Source: Pseudomonadota bacterium (GTDB taxonomy: Bacteria; Pseudomonadota; Gammaproteobacteria; Xanthomonadales; Rhodanobacteraceae). From it: a stretch of DNA of 64,000 bases. Of this stretch, positions 9,206-17,327 are shown piece by piece. The notes below the pieces were generated by a model. It was not told the origin of the DNA, did no database searches, and saw only the letters and a list, made by a program, of their open reading frames with translations. Numbering within the stretch: the first letter of the stretch is position 1; every line of letters begins with the position of its first letter. Made by a program: the position numbers and the translations under genes. The stretch spans positions 1 through 64,000 of the forward strand of contig JAEWGO010000011.1 of assembly GCA_023388255.1 (NCBI GenBank), read 5' to 3'.

Positions 9206-9507
9206 TCACGCTCGCCCACTACCTGACCCTTGGCGCGATCCTGTTCTGCATCGCGGTCGCCGGCATCTTCATCAACCGCAAGAACGTCATCACGTTGCTG
9301 ATGTGCATCGAGTTGATGCTCCTCGCGGTCAACACGAATTTCGTGGCGTTCTCGCGCTACCTCGGCGACCCGTCCGGACAGGTGTTCGTGTTCTTCATCC
9401 TCACCGTCGCCGCGGCCGAGGCGGCGATCGGCCTGGCGATCCTGATCGTGCTGTTCCGCAACCGCGCCACGATCAACGTCGCAGAAATCGACAGTTTGAA
9501 GGGCTAA
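9202..9507 (+). CDS. nuoK: NADH-quinone oxidoreductase subunit K
   Basis: NuoK (101 residues) is a three-helix antiporter-like membrane subunit (MrpC type). The helix LLMCIELMLLAVNTNFVAFS carries the conserved glutamate (ELML) needed for proton translocation, and a second glutamate sits in VAAAEAAIGLAI. I chose ATG 9202 because it lies in the ATGA overlap with nuoJ and gives the family length. The longer frame from 8974 is a nuoJ shadow. Confidence 0.97.
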   Translation: MITLAHYLTLGAILFCIAVAGIFINRKNVITLLMCIELMLLAVNTNFVAFSRYLGDPSGQVFVFFILTVAAAEAAIGLAILIVLFRNRATINVAEIDSLKG

Positions 9508-9510
9508 ACG

Positions 9511-11550
9511 ATGGTTCTCTCGAAAACCCTTCTTCTCGTCATCGTGCTCGCACCGCTGTTTGGTGCGGCCATCGCCGGCCTGTTCCGCAACCGGATTCCG
9601 CGCGCGGCCGCTGCCGGCATCACGATCGCCGGTGTGGCCTTGTCCTGCGCCCTGTCGTTCCTTGTGCTCTACCAGCTGGTCTGGGGCGGCGCGGGCACGT
9701 TCAACCAGAATCTCTATACCTGGTTCCAGGTCGGTGCGTTCGGTGCGCACGTAGGTTTCATGGTCGATCGCCTGACCGCGATGATGATGGTCGTGGTGAC
9801 CTTCGTTTCGCTGATGGTGCACGTCTACACGATCGGCTACATGGCCGACGACGACGGTTTTTCGCGCTTCTTCAGCTACATCGCGCTGTTCACGTTTTCG
9901 ATGTTGATGCTGGTGATGAGCAACAATTTCCTGCAGCTGTTCTTCGGCTGGGAAGCGGTCGGTCTCGTTTCGTACCTGTTGATCGGTTTCTGGTTCAAGC
10001 GCCCAAGCGCGATTTTTGCGAACCTGAAGGCGTTCCTCGTCAATCGCGTCGGCGATTTCGGCTTCATCCTCGGCATCGCCGGCGTGCTGTTCTGGTTCGG
10101 TTCGCTCGACTATGCGCAGGTATTCATCGCCGCGCTTGATCCGGGCATGGCAACGAAAACCTACGAGGTTTTCGCCGGCCACCCGTGGTCGATCGCGACG
10201 ATCGTCTGCATCTGCCTGTTCGTCGGTGCGATGGGCAAGTCGGCGCAGGTACCGCTGCACGTGTGGCTGCCGGACTCGATGGAAGGCCCGACGCCGATCT
10301 CCGCGCTGATCCACGCGGCGACGATGGTGACCGCCGGCATCTTCATGGTCGCACGCATGTCGCCGCTGTTCGAGCTTTCCGAAACCGCGCTGTCGTTCGT
10401 GCTGGTCATCGGCGCGACCACCGCGTTGTTCACCGGCCTGATCGGCATCGTGCAGAACGACATCAAGCGCGTGGTCGCATATTCGACCTTGTCGCAGCTC
10501 GGCTATATGACGGTAGCGCTCGGCGTGTCCGCGTATGCTGGTGGCGTCTATCACCTGATGACGCATGCGTTCTTCAAGGCGCTGCTGTTCCTCGGCGCCG
10601 GCTCGGTCATCGTCGCGATGCACCACGAGCAGGACATGCGCCACATGGGCGGCCTGAAGAAATACATGCCGATCACCTGGATCACGATGTGGCTCGGCTC
10701 GCTTGCGCTGGCGGGTGCGCCGGGCTTCGCCGGTTTCTTTTCGAAGGACGCGATCATCGAGGCGGTCGGCGAATCGCATCGCTGGGGTTCGGGTTACGCG
10801 TATTTCTGCGTCTATGCGGGCGTATTCGTCACGGCGCTGTACAGCTTCCGCCTGCTTTACAAGACGTTCCACGGCAAGGAGCGCTTCGTCGTCGACGCGC
10901 ACCACGGCCATGGGCACGACGACCATGGTCATCATGAACCAGGGCATCTGGCGCACGCGCCGCACGAGTCGCCGTGGGTCATCACCTTGCCGCTCGTGCT
11001 GCTGGCGATCCCGTCTGTGCTGGTCGGCTGGTTCACAGTCGGGCCGATGGTGTTTGGCGGCTGGTTCGGCGGTGCGATCCGCGTCAAGGAAGCCAACGAC
11101 GTGCTCGGCGAACTCGGCCATGAGTTCCACGGTCCGCTCGCGATGGTGCTGCACAGCTTCGTGCCGTCGTCGCCGTTCTGGCCGGCGCTGGCCGGTTTCG
11201 CGGTCGCGACCTGGATCTGGCTGTTCAACCCGGGCGTCACCGCGCGTTTCAAGAGCGCGCTGCGCCCGATCTACACCGTGCTCGTCAACAAGTACTGGGT
11301 AGACGAACTCTACCAAGCCGTGTTCGCCCGTGGCGGCGTCGCGCTCGGTCGCGGTCTGTGGAGGGGCGGCGACGCCGGCCTGATCGATGGCGTCCTCGTC
11401 AACGGCTCCGCGGCCGTGGTGACCCGCACGTCCGCGACGGTACGCTGGCTGCAATCGGGCTACCTCTACCACTACGCCTTCGCGATGATTCTCGGCCTGA
11501 TCGCGCTGCTCGGCGGCGTGTGGTGGGTCGTCAAACACGCGGCGCTTTGA
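9511..11550 (+). CDS. nuoL: NADH-quinone oxidoreductase subunit L (antiporter-like)
   Basis: NuoL (679 residues) is the distal antiporter-like proton pump of complex I and should carry the long lateral helix. Typical segments are FFGWEAVGLVSYLLIGFW near residue 147, MGKSAQVPLHVWLPDSMEGP near 240, and HAATMVTAGIFMVAR. A histidine-rich loop lies at about residues 463-487 (DAHHGHGHDDHGHHEPGH). The rest of the protein matches the family in length and helix pattern. It starts three bases after nuoK and ends 23 bases before nuoM. Confidence 0.98.
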   Translation: MVLSKTLLLVIVLAPLFGAAIAGLFRNRIPRAAAAGITIAGVALSCALSFLVLYQLVWGGAGTFNQNLYTWFQVGAFGAHVGFMVDRLTAMMMVVVTFVSLMVHVYTIGYMADDDGFSRFFSYIALFTFSMLMLVMSNNFLQLFFGWEAVGLVSYLLIGFWFKRPSAIFANLKAFLVNRVGDFGFILGIAGVLFWFGSLDYAQVFIAALDPGMATKTYEVFAGHPWSIATIVCICLFVGAMGKSAQVPLHVWLPDSMEGPTPISALIHAATMVTAGIFMVARMSPLFELSETALSFVLVIGATTALFTGLIGIVQNDIKRVVAYSTLSQLGYMTVALGVSAYAGGVYHLMTHAFFKALLFLGAGSVIVAMHHEQDMRHMGGLKKYMPITWITMWLGSLALAGAPGFAGFFSKDAIIEAVGESHRWGSGYAYFCVYAGVFVTALYSFRLLYKTFHGKERFVVDAHHGHGHDDHGHHEPGHLAHAPHESPWVITLPLVLLAIPSVLVGWFTVGPMVFGGWFGGAIRVKEANDVLGELGHEFHGPLAMVLHSFVPSSPFWPALAGFAVATWIWLFNPGVTARFKSALRPIYTVLVNKYWVDELYQAVFARGGVALGRGLWRGGDAGLIDGVLVNGSAAVVTRTSATVRWLQSGYLYHYAFAMILGLIALLGGVWWVVKHAAL

Positions 11551-11573
11551 TCGACTCAGGACCGAACCCGACC

Positions 11574-13082
11574 ATGCCCGTTTCGCATCTTCTCAGTCTC
11601 CTGATCTGGCTGCCGATTGTCGGCGCCGTCGTCGTGCTCGCCGCCGGGCGACAGCCGAACGCGGCACGCTGGCTGTCGCTGGCCGTCGCGCTGGCGACCT
11701 TCGTGCTGTCGATCCCGCTCTGGACCGGCTACCAGCCGGCCGGCCCCGCCATACAGTTCGCCGAAAGCCACGAGTGGATCGCCGCGCTGAAGGCGAACTA
11801 CGCGCTCGGCGTCGACGGCATATCGATTGCCTTGATCGTGCTGACCGCGTTCACCAGCGTGCTCGTGATCATCGGCTCATGGGGACCGATCGAGAAGCGC
11901 GTGTCGCAGTACATGGCGGCGATGCTCGCGCTCGAAGGCCTGCTGATCGGCGTGTTCGCGACCACCGACGCGCTGCTGTTCTACGTGTTTTTCGAAGCGA
12001 TGCTGATCCCGATGTTCATCATCATCGGTATCTGGGGCGGCCCGCGCCGCGTCTACGCCACGCTGAAGTTTTTCATCTACACGTTCCTCGGCTCGATCTT
12101 CATGCTGATCGCGCTGATCTACCTGCACATGAAGACCGGCGAGTTCTCGCTGGCCGCGTTCGCGCACGCAGGACTCAGCACGAAGGAGCAGGCGTGGCTG
12201 TTCTTCGCCTTCCTCGCCGGCTTCGCGATCAAGGTGCCGATGTGGCCGGTGCATACCTGGCTACCGGACGCGCACGTCGAGGCACCGACCGGCGGCTCGG
12301 TCATCCTGGCCGCGATCATGCTGAAGGTGGGCGGTTACGGTTTCATCCGCTTCTCGCTGCCGATCGCGCCGGACGCGTCGCAGGAATATGCCTGGGTGGT
12401 GATCGCGATGTCGCTGATCGCGATCGTCTACATCGGCTATGTCGCGCTGGTGCAGGAAGACATGAAGAAGCTGATCGCGTATTCGTCGATCGCCCACATG
12501 GGTTTCGTGACGCTCGGCATCTTCATCGCGCTGGCGCTGGTGCGCACGCACGGCAACCCGCTCGGCGCGCGCCTGGCGGTGCAGGGCGCGATGGTGCAGA
12601 TGATCTCGCACGGTTTCGTTTCCGGCGCGATGTTCTCGTGCATCGGCGTCATGTACGACCGCTTGCACACGCGCATGATCAAGGACTACGGCGGCGTCGC
12701 CAACTCGATGCCATGGTTCGCGGCGTTCATGGTGCTGTTCGCGATGGCCAACTGCGGCCTGCCCGGCACCAGCGGTTTCGTCGGCGAATTCATGGTGATC
12801 CTGGCCGCGTTCCAGGACAGCCCGCTGATCGCACTCGTCGCCGCGTTCACGCTGATCATCGGCGCCGCATACACCTTGTGGCTGGTCAAGCGCGTGATCT
12901 TCGGCGAAGTCGGCAACGACAAGGTCGAGAAGATGAAAGACCTCGATGCGCGCGAATGGATCGTGCTCGGCGCGTTCGCGGTGGCGGTACTTGCTGTCGG
13001 CGTGTATCCCAAGCCGCTGACCGACCTGATGGAACCCGCGGTGCTGCAGCTCGTGCAGCAGCTCGGCCTGGCGAAGGCGTGA
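11574..13082 (+). CDS. nuoM: NADH-quinone oxidoreductase subunit M (antiporter-like)
   Basis: NuoM (502 residues) is the second antiporter-like proton-channel subunit. Conserved elements include LGVDGISIALIVLTAF near residue 80, FFEAMLIPMFIIIGIWGG (catalytic glutamate of the key helix), and VPMWPVHTWLPDAHVEAPT (lysine of the channel just before). ATG 11574 gives the normal N-terminus; the upstream extension from 11358 is nuoL sequence read out of frame. nuoN follows after ten bases. Confidence 0.97.
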   Translation: MPVSHLLSLLIWLPIVGAVVVLAAGRQPNAARWLSLAVALATFVLSIPLWTGYQPAGPAIQFAESHEWIAALKANYALGVDGISIALIVLTAFTSVLVIIGSWGPIEKRVSQYMAAMLALEGLLIGVFATTDALLFYVFFEAMLIPMFIIIGIWGGPRRVYATLKFFIYTFLGSIFMLIALIYLHMKTGEFSLAAFAHAGLSTKEQAWLFFAFLAGFAIKVPMWPVHTWLPDAHVEAPTGGSVILAAIMLKVGGYGFIRFSLPIAPDASQEYAWVVIAMSLIAIVYIGYVALVQEDMKKLIAYSSIAHMGFVTLGIFIALALVRTHGNPLGARLAVQGAMVQMISHGFVSGAMFSCIGVMYDRLHTRMIKDYGGVANSMPWFAAFMVLFAMANCGLPGTSGFVGEFMVILAAFQDSPLIALVAAFTLIIGAAYTLWLVKRVIFGEVGNDKVEKMKDLDAREWIVLGAFAVAVLAVGVYPKPLTDLMEPAVLQLVQQLGLAKA

Positions 13083-13092
13083 GTCACACGAC

Positions 13093-14562
13093 ATGATCGA
13101 ATTCAGCTTCAATCCCAACGATCTCCTCGTCGTGCTTCCCGAGCTGGTATTGCTCGGCGCGACGTGTCTCATCCTGCTCGTCGACCTGTTCCTGAAACCG
13201 ACTCAGCGCAATGTCACGCATTGGCTGTCGCTGCTGGCGCTGGTTCTTGCTGGCGCGCTGGTCTGGCGCGATGCGCCGGCAACGGGGCAGGGCATTTCGG
13301 CGTTCAATGGCATGTTCCTGCGCGACGGCGTGGCGACCGTGCTGAAGCTGTTCGTTTTGTTGACGACCGGCCTCGTGATGATCTACAGCCGCGACTACCT
13401 GCGCGACCGCAAGCTGTTCATCGGCGAGTTCTACCTGCTGCTGCTGTTTGCGACGATCGGCATGATGCTGCTGGTTTCGGCCGGCAGCCTCGTGACGGTC
13501 TATCTCGGACTGGAATTGCTGACGCTGAGCTCGTACGCGCTGGTCGCGCTCAATCGGGATTCCTCGGTTTCCTCGGAAGCCGCTATCAAGTATTTCGTGC
13601 TTGGCGCGCTGGCTTCGGGACTATTGCTGTACGGCATGTCGATGATCTATGGCGCGACCGGCACATTGGATCTCGCCAAGATCCACGCGGTCGCCGATTT
13701 CTCGGCGGGCAGCCCGCATCGCGTGCTGCTCGCGTTCGGTCTCGTGTTCCTCGTGGTCGGCGCGGCGTTCAAGCTCGGCGCCGCACCGTTCCACATGTGG
13801 CTGCCGGACGTCTACCAGGGCGCGCCAACCGGCGTCACCTTGTTCGTCGGTTCGGCCTCCAAGCTCGCCGCATTCGGCATGACGTATCGCCTGCTCGAAG
13901 GCGCAATGGGTGGAATGCACGAGCATTGGACCTTGATGCTGAGCGTGCTCGCGGTGCTTTCGCTGGCGATCGGCAACGTATTCGCGATCGCGCAGACGAA
14001 CCTCAAGCGCATGCTCGCGTACTCGACGATCTCGCACATCGGCTTCCTGCTGCTCGGCTTCGTCAATGGCACGCCGACCGGTTTTGCCGCCGCGATGTTC
14101 TACATGATCAGCTATGCGCTGATGGCCGCGGTCGCATTCGGCATGATCATGCTGCTCGCGCGCGTCGGCTTCGAGGCCGAGGAGATCGACGACTTCAAGG
14201 GCCTCAACCAACGCAATCCGTGGTATGCCGGTGTCATGGCGATCGCGATGTTCTCGCTTGCCGGCGTGCCGCCGCTGTTCGGCTTCTTCGCAAAACTCAT
14301 GGTGCTGAAGGCGGTCATCGACGCCGGCCAGCTCTGGCTCGCGATCGTCGCGATCGTGTTCGCGATCGTCGGCATCTACTACTACCTGCGCGTGGTCAAG
14401 GTCATGTACTTCGATGCACCGCAGGACGACACGCCGCTGTTGCTGCCGGGTGACCGCTCGTTCCGTTGGGCATTGTCCATCAACGGGCTTGCCTTGCTGG
14501 TACTCGGTCTCACGTGGGGCCCGCTGCTGGATCTGTGCAATCGCGCGTTCAGCGTGCAGTAG
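13093..14562 (+). CDS. nuoN: NADH-quinone oxidoreductase subunit N (antiporter-like)
   Basis: NuoN (489 residues) is the third antiporter-like membrane subunit and the last gene of the operon. Recognisable parts are VTVYLGLELLTLSSYALVAL (conserved glutamate), FKLGAAPFHMWLPDVYQGAP (channel lysine and the HMWLPDVYxGAP loop), and LKRMLAYSTISHIGFLLLG. No clear T-tailed terminator follows; the next elements are a tRNA promoter and an initiator tRNA. Confidence 0.97.
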   Translation: MIEFSFNPNDLLVVLPELVLLGATCLILLVDLFLKPTQRNVTHWLSLLALVLAGALVWRDAPATGQGISAFNGMFLRDGVATVLKLFVLLTTGLVMIYSRDYLRDRKLFIGEFYLLLLFATIGMMLLVSAGSLVTVYLGLELLTLSSYALVALNRDSSVSSEAAIKYFVLGALASGLLLYGMSMIYGATGTLDLAKIHAVADFSAGSPHRVLLAFGLVFLVVGAAFKLGAAPFHMWLPDVYQGAPTGVTLFVGSASKLAAFGMTYRLLEGAMGGMHEHWTLMLSVLAVLSLAIGNVFAIAQTNLKRMLAYSTISHIGFLLLGFVNGTPTGFAAAMFYMISYALMAAVAFGMIMLLARVGFEAEEIDDFKGLNQRNPWYAGVMAIAMFSLAGVPPLFGFFAKLMVLKAVIDAGQLWLAIVAIVFAIVGIYYYLRVVKVMYFDAPQDDTPLLLPGDRSFRWALSINGLALLVLGLTWGPLLDLCNRAFSVQ

Positions 14563-14642
14563 CATGTCGGCAGCGCGTGCCTCGATGCGCGCGGTCACGT
14601 CGGATGTGTTGAAGAAAGTGTGCGAAAAAGTCTGTTTGCATC

Positions 14643-14671
14643 TTGCGGGGAATCGACACTCCCGTTAGACT
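14643..14671 (+). promoter_or_regulatory. Probable sigma-70 promoter of the initiator tRNA
   Basis: TTGCGG (14643-14648) and TAGACT (14666-14671) are separated by 17 bases. A GC-rich discriminator follows just before the tRNA at 14683. The GC-rich start region is typical of stringently controlled tRNA promoters. Judged by eye only. Confidence 0.5.
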
Positions 14672-14682
14672 GCGCAGCTCGG

Positions 14683-14759
14683 TGCGGGGTGGAGCAGTCT
14701 GGCAGCTCGTCGGGCTCATAACCCGAAGGTCGCAGGTTCAAATCCTGCCCCCGCTACCA
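14683..14759 (+). tRNA. metY: Initiator tRNA-Met (CAU)
   Basis: A 77-base cloverleaf with encoded CCA. The anticodon loop is CTCATAA, closed by three consecutive G:C pairs (GGG/CCC), the initiator hallmark. Position 1 does not pair with position 72, as required for formylation, but here it is T opposite T rather than the C/A of E. coli. It lies directly upstream of rimP-nusA-infB, the place of metY in E. coli, which is why I use that symbol. Confidence 0.96.
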
Positions 14760-14772
14760 TCGAGGTCTAGGG

Positions 14773-14801
14773 AAAAAGGCCGCTCTATAGCGGCCTTTTT
14801 T
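14773..14801 (+). terminator. Rho-independent terminator after the initiator tRNA
   Basis: The stem GGCCGCT/AGCGGCC with loop CTAT is flanked by A5 and followed by T6. The A-stem-T arrangement could act in both directions. It would end the tRNA transcript, or limit read-through into rimP. Confidence 0.88.
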
Positions 14802-14941
14802 CTGAATCTTGAAACGGCGGCCATGGATGGACCGCTAGAGCTGCCGCGATCAGGGACGAACGCATGAGGTAAGGCGCAGGACGCGCCGGCTGCCCTCGGG
14901 CAGCTCGCCGATGTTGGATGCGACACAACGGCGAACTACGG

Positions 14942-14964
14942 AATGGGCCTCGTGCCCATTTTTT
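14942..14964 (+). terminator. Second terminator-like hairpin, rimP leader
   Basis: The stem AATGGGC/GCCCATT with loop CTCGT runs into a T-tract (14959-14964) about 90 bases before the rimP ATG. Another hairpin (GCTGCCC/GGGCAGC, 14889-14904) precedes it. Together with the terminator after the tRNA, it would make rimP-nusA-infB expression depend on read-through or on a promoter between 14802 and 14940. I could not identify such a promoter. Confidence 0.65.
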
Positions 14965-15055
14965 GTTTCCGGATTTTGCTTTTCGGAAAGTGCCCGCACT
15001 TTGGGCGGCGCTTCGCCCTTGGCGATCGGGACGATTGCAGAGGTAATCACTGTCC

Positions 15056-15574
15056 ATGGAACTCAACGAACTTCTGGCACCTGCCATCGCCGATCTCGGA
15101 CTCGAGCTCGTCGGCATCGAATTCAGCACGAGCGCGGGCGGCAGCCTGCTGCGCGTATACATCGACGAGCCGGAGCGCGGCATCACGATCGATGACTGCG
15201 AACGGGCCAGCCGCGAGATTTCCGCGCTGCTCGACGTCAACGATCCGGTCGCCGGCCGCTATACGCTGGAAGTGTCGTCGCCGGGGTTGGAGCGGCCGCT
15301 GTTCACGCTGGAGCATTTCGCGCGCTTCCTCGGTGAGCAGGCCAAGATCACGGTGAATCTGCCGCTCGACGGCCGCCGCCGCTTCCAGGGGGCGATCCGT
15401 TCCGTCGACGGCGAACGCATCACGATCGATCAGGACGGCACGCCGGTGGAAATCGCGCATGCGAACATCGCCAAGGCGCGCCTGGTGCCGGACTATGCGG
15501 CGTTGGGTCTCGCGCCGGCGAAGCCCGAGCCGAAGGGGCTGGAGCTGCCGGCGCGGCGCAGGAAAAAGAGTTAG
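15056..15574 (+). CDS. rimP: Ribosome maturation factor RimP
   Basis: RimP (172 residues) assists 30S subunit maturation. It has an N-terminal alpha/beta domain (LAPAIADLGLELVGIEF at about 6-22, then LLRVYIDEPERGITIDDCE) and a C-terminal SH3-like barrel (VSSPGLERPLFTLEHFARF onward). The tail is short and basic (ELPARRRKKS). It is the first protein gene of the rimP-nusA-infB-rbfA-truB-rpsO-pnp group. ATG 15056 follows a weak AGGT-type ribosome site. Confidence 0.97.
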   Translation: MELNELLAPAIADLGLELVGIEFSTSAGGSLLRVYIDEPERGITIDDCERASREISALLDVNDPVAGRYTLEVSSPGLERPLFTLEHFARFLGEQAKITVNLPLDGRRRFQGAIRSVDGERITIDQDGTPVEIAHANIAKARLVPDYAALGLAPAKPEPKGLELPARRRKKS

Positions 15575-15688
15575 CGGGACCGAAACGAAGTGCATGTACG
15601 AGATCCACGTGTCCAAGCGGACGCTGGATCGAGGAACCGGATCATTGGAGTCATTCCGGCCGCCCCGGCGGTTGTGAAGGAGCTGGAT

Positions 15689-17182
15689 ATGAGTAAAGAC
15701 TTGCTGCTGGTCGTCGATGCGGTCGCCAACGAGAAAGGCGTGTCGAGGGGCGTTATTTTCGAGGCGATGGAAGCCGCGCTCGCGTCCGCCGCGAAGAAGC
15801 GGTACGCCGAGGAGGATGTGTCGGTACGTGTCTCGATCGACCGCGATACCGGCGACTATGAAACGTTCCGACGCTGGGAAGTGGTGCCGGATGACGTCGT
15901 CATGGAATCACCGGATCGCATGATCCGATTGATGGATGCGATGGATGAGGCTCCCGGCACCGATGTCGGCGGTTTCGTCGAGCAGTCGATCGAAAATCCG
16001 GATTTCGGCCGCATCTCGGCGCAGGCGGCCAAACAGGTCATCGTGCAGCGCGTGCGCGAAGCCGAGCGGGCGCTGGTCGTGGATGCATACAAGGATCGCG
16101 TCGGCGAGCTGATCACCGGCATCGTCAAGCGCGTCGAACGCGGCAGCGTGTTCCTCGATCTCGGCGGCAACGCTGAAGCTTTCGTGCCGCGTGACCGCGC
16201 GATTCCGCGCGAAGCGGTGCGCGCCGGCGATCGCCTGCGCGGCTATCTGTATGAAGTGCGTTCGGAACCGCGCGGGCCGCAGCTGTTCGTCTCGCGTACC
16301 GCACCGGAACTGATGATGGAATTGTTCAAGCTCGAAGTGCCGGAAGTCGGCCAGGGCCTGGTCGAGATCAAGGCCTGCGCGCGCGATCCGGGCGACCGTG
16401 CCAAGATCGCCGTGCTCGCGCATGACCATCGCACCGATCCGATCGGCGCCTGCATCGGCATGCGCGGTTCGCGTGTGCAGGCGGTGTCGAACGAATTGAA
16501 CGGCGAGCGCATCGACATCGTGCTGTGGAACGACAGCGCGGCGCAGTTCGTCATCAACGCGATGGCGCCGGCAGAAGTGCAGTCGATCATCGTCGACGAG
16601 GAAAAGCACTCGATGGATATCGCAGTCGCCGAGGACAAACTGTCCCAGGCGATCGGTCGTGGCGGCCAGAATGTGCGTCTTGCGAGCAAGCTGTCGGGTT
16701 GGCAGCTCAACGTGATGACCGCCGACCAGGTGCGGCAGAAGAGCGAAGCCGAGCAGGAAGCTGCGCGCGAACTGTTCATCGGCAAGCTCGAAGTAGACGC
16801 CGAAATCGCGCAGATCCTCGTGCAGGAAGGCTTCTCGACGGTCGAGGAAATCGCCTACGTTCCGACTGCGGAGCTGCTCGGCATCGAGGGCTTCGACGAG
16901 GACATCGTCGAGGAGCTGCGTGCGCGTGCGCGCGATGCGCTGCTTACCGATGCGTTGGCAGTGGAAGAGGGCATTGACGAGAACCAGCCAGCGCAGGATC
17001 TGCTGGCCGTCGAAGGCATGGATGAGAGCCTTGCCTACGAACTGGCCTCGCACGGGATCATCACGCGCGAGAACCTCGCCGACCTTGCCACCGACGAGTT
17101 CATGGAACTCGGACTGGAAGGCATCGACGAGGATCGTGCTTCGAATCTGATCATGGCGGCACGCGAAACCGCGACCTCATAA
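15689..17182 (+). CDS. nusA: Transcription termination/antitermination factor NusA
   Basis: NusA (497 residues) binds RNA polymerase and modulates pausing, termination and antitermination. In order it has an RNA polymerase-binding N-domain (1-130), an S1 domain (around 135-200), two KH domains (GACIGMRGSRVQAV near 255 and LSQAIGRGGQNVRLA near 320), and two acidic C-terminal helix-hairpin-helix repeats (350-497), as in gammaproteobacteria. The start MSKDLLLVVDAV is preceded by AAGGAG at 15677-15682. Read-through openings upstream are not supported. Confidence 0.97.
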   Translation: MSKDLLLVVDAVANEKGVSRGVIFEAMEAALASAAKKRYAEEDVSVRVSIDRDTGDYETFRRWEVVPDDVVMESPDRMIRLMDAMDEAPGTDVGGFVEQSIENPDFGRISAQAAKQVIVQRVREAERALVVDAYKDRVGELITGIVKRVERGSVFLDLGGNAEAFVPRDRAIPREAVRAGDRLRGYLYEVRSEPRGPQLFVSRTAPELMMELFKLEVPEVGQGLVEIKACARDPGDRAKIAVLAHDHRTDPIGACIGMRGSRVQAVSNELNGERIDIVLWNDSAAQFVINAMAPAEVQSIIVDEEKHSMDIAVAEDKLSQAIGRGGQNVRLASKLSGWQLNVMTADQVRQKSEAEQEAARELFIGKLEVDAEIAQILVQEGFSTVEEIAYVPTAELLGIEGFDEDIVEELRARARDALLTDALAVEEGIDENQPAQDLLAVEGMDESLAYELASHGIITRENLADLATDEFMELGLEGIDEDRASNLIMAARETATS

Positions 17183-17327
17183 CACGAGGTCGCATTCCCC
17201 GCATTGCGGGGCGGCGGCAACCGCGCGTGGCGCGGACCGCCGTGAAATGTTGAAGGCAGCACGACCGCTGGTGCGCAGGGTCGCGGAAGGACGCACAAGC
17301 GTCGCAGGGCCGAGGAGTACCAAATCG

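Noticed and set aside
9112..11538. 808-residue open frame antisense to nuoL
   Set aside because: It is a shadow of nuoL and nuoK in GC-rich DNA; it is rich in Arg, Asp, His and Gln, has no domain, and the sense strand encodes a certain NuoL.
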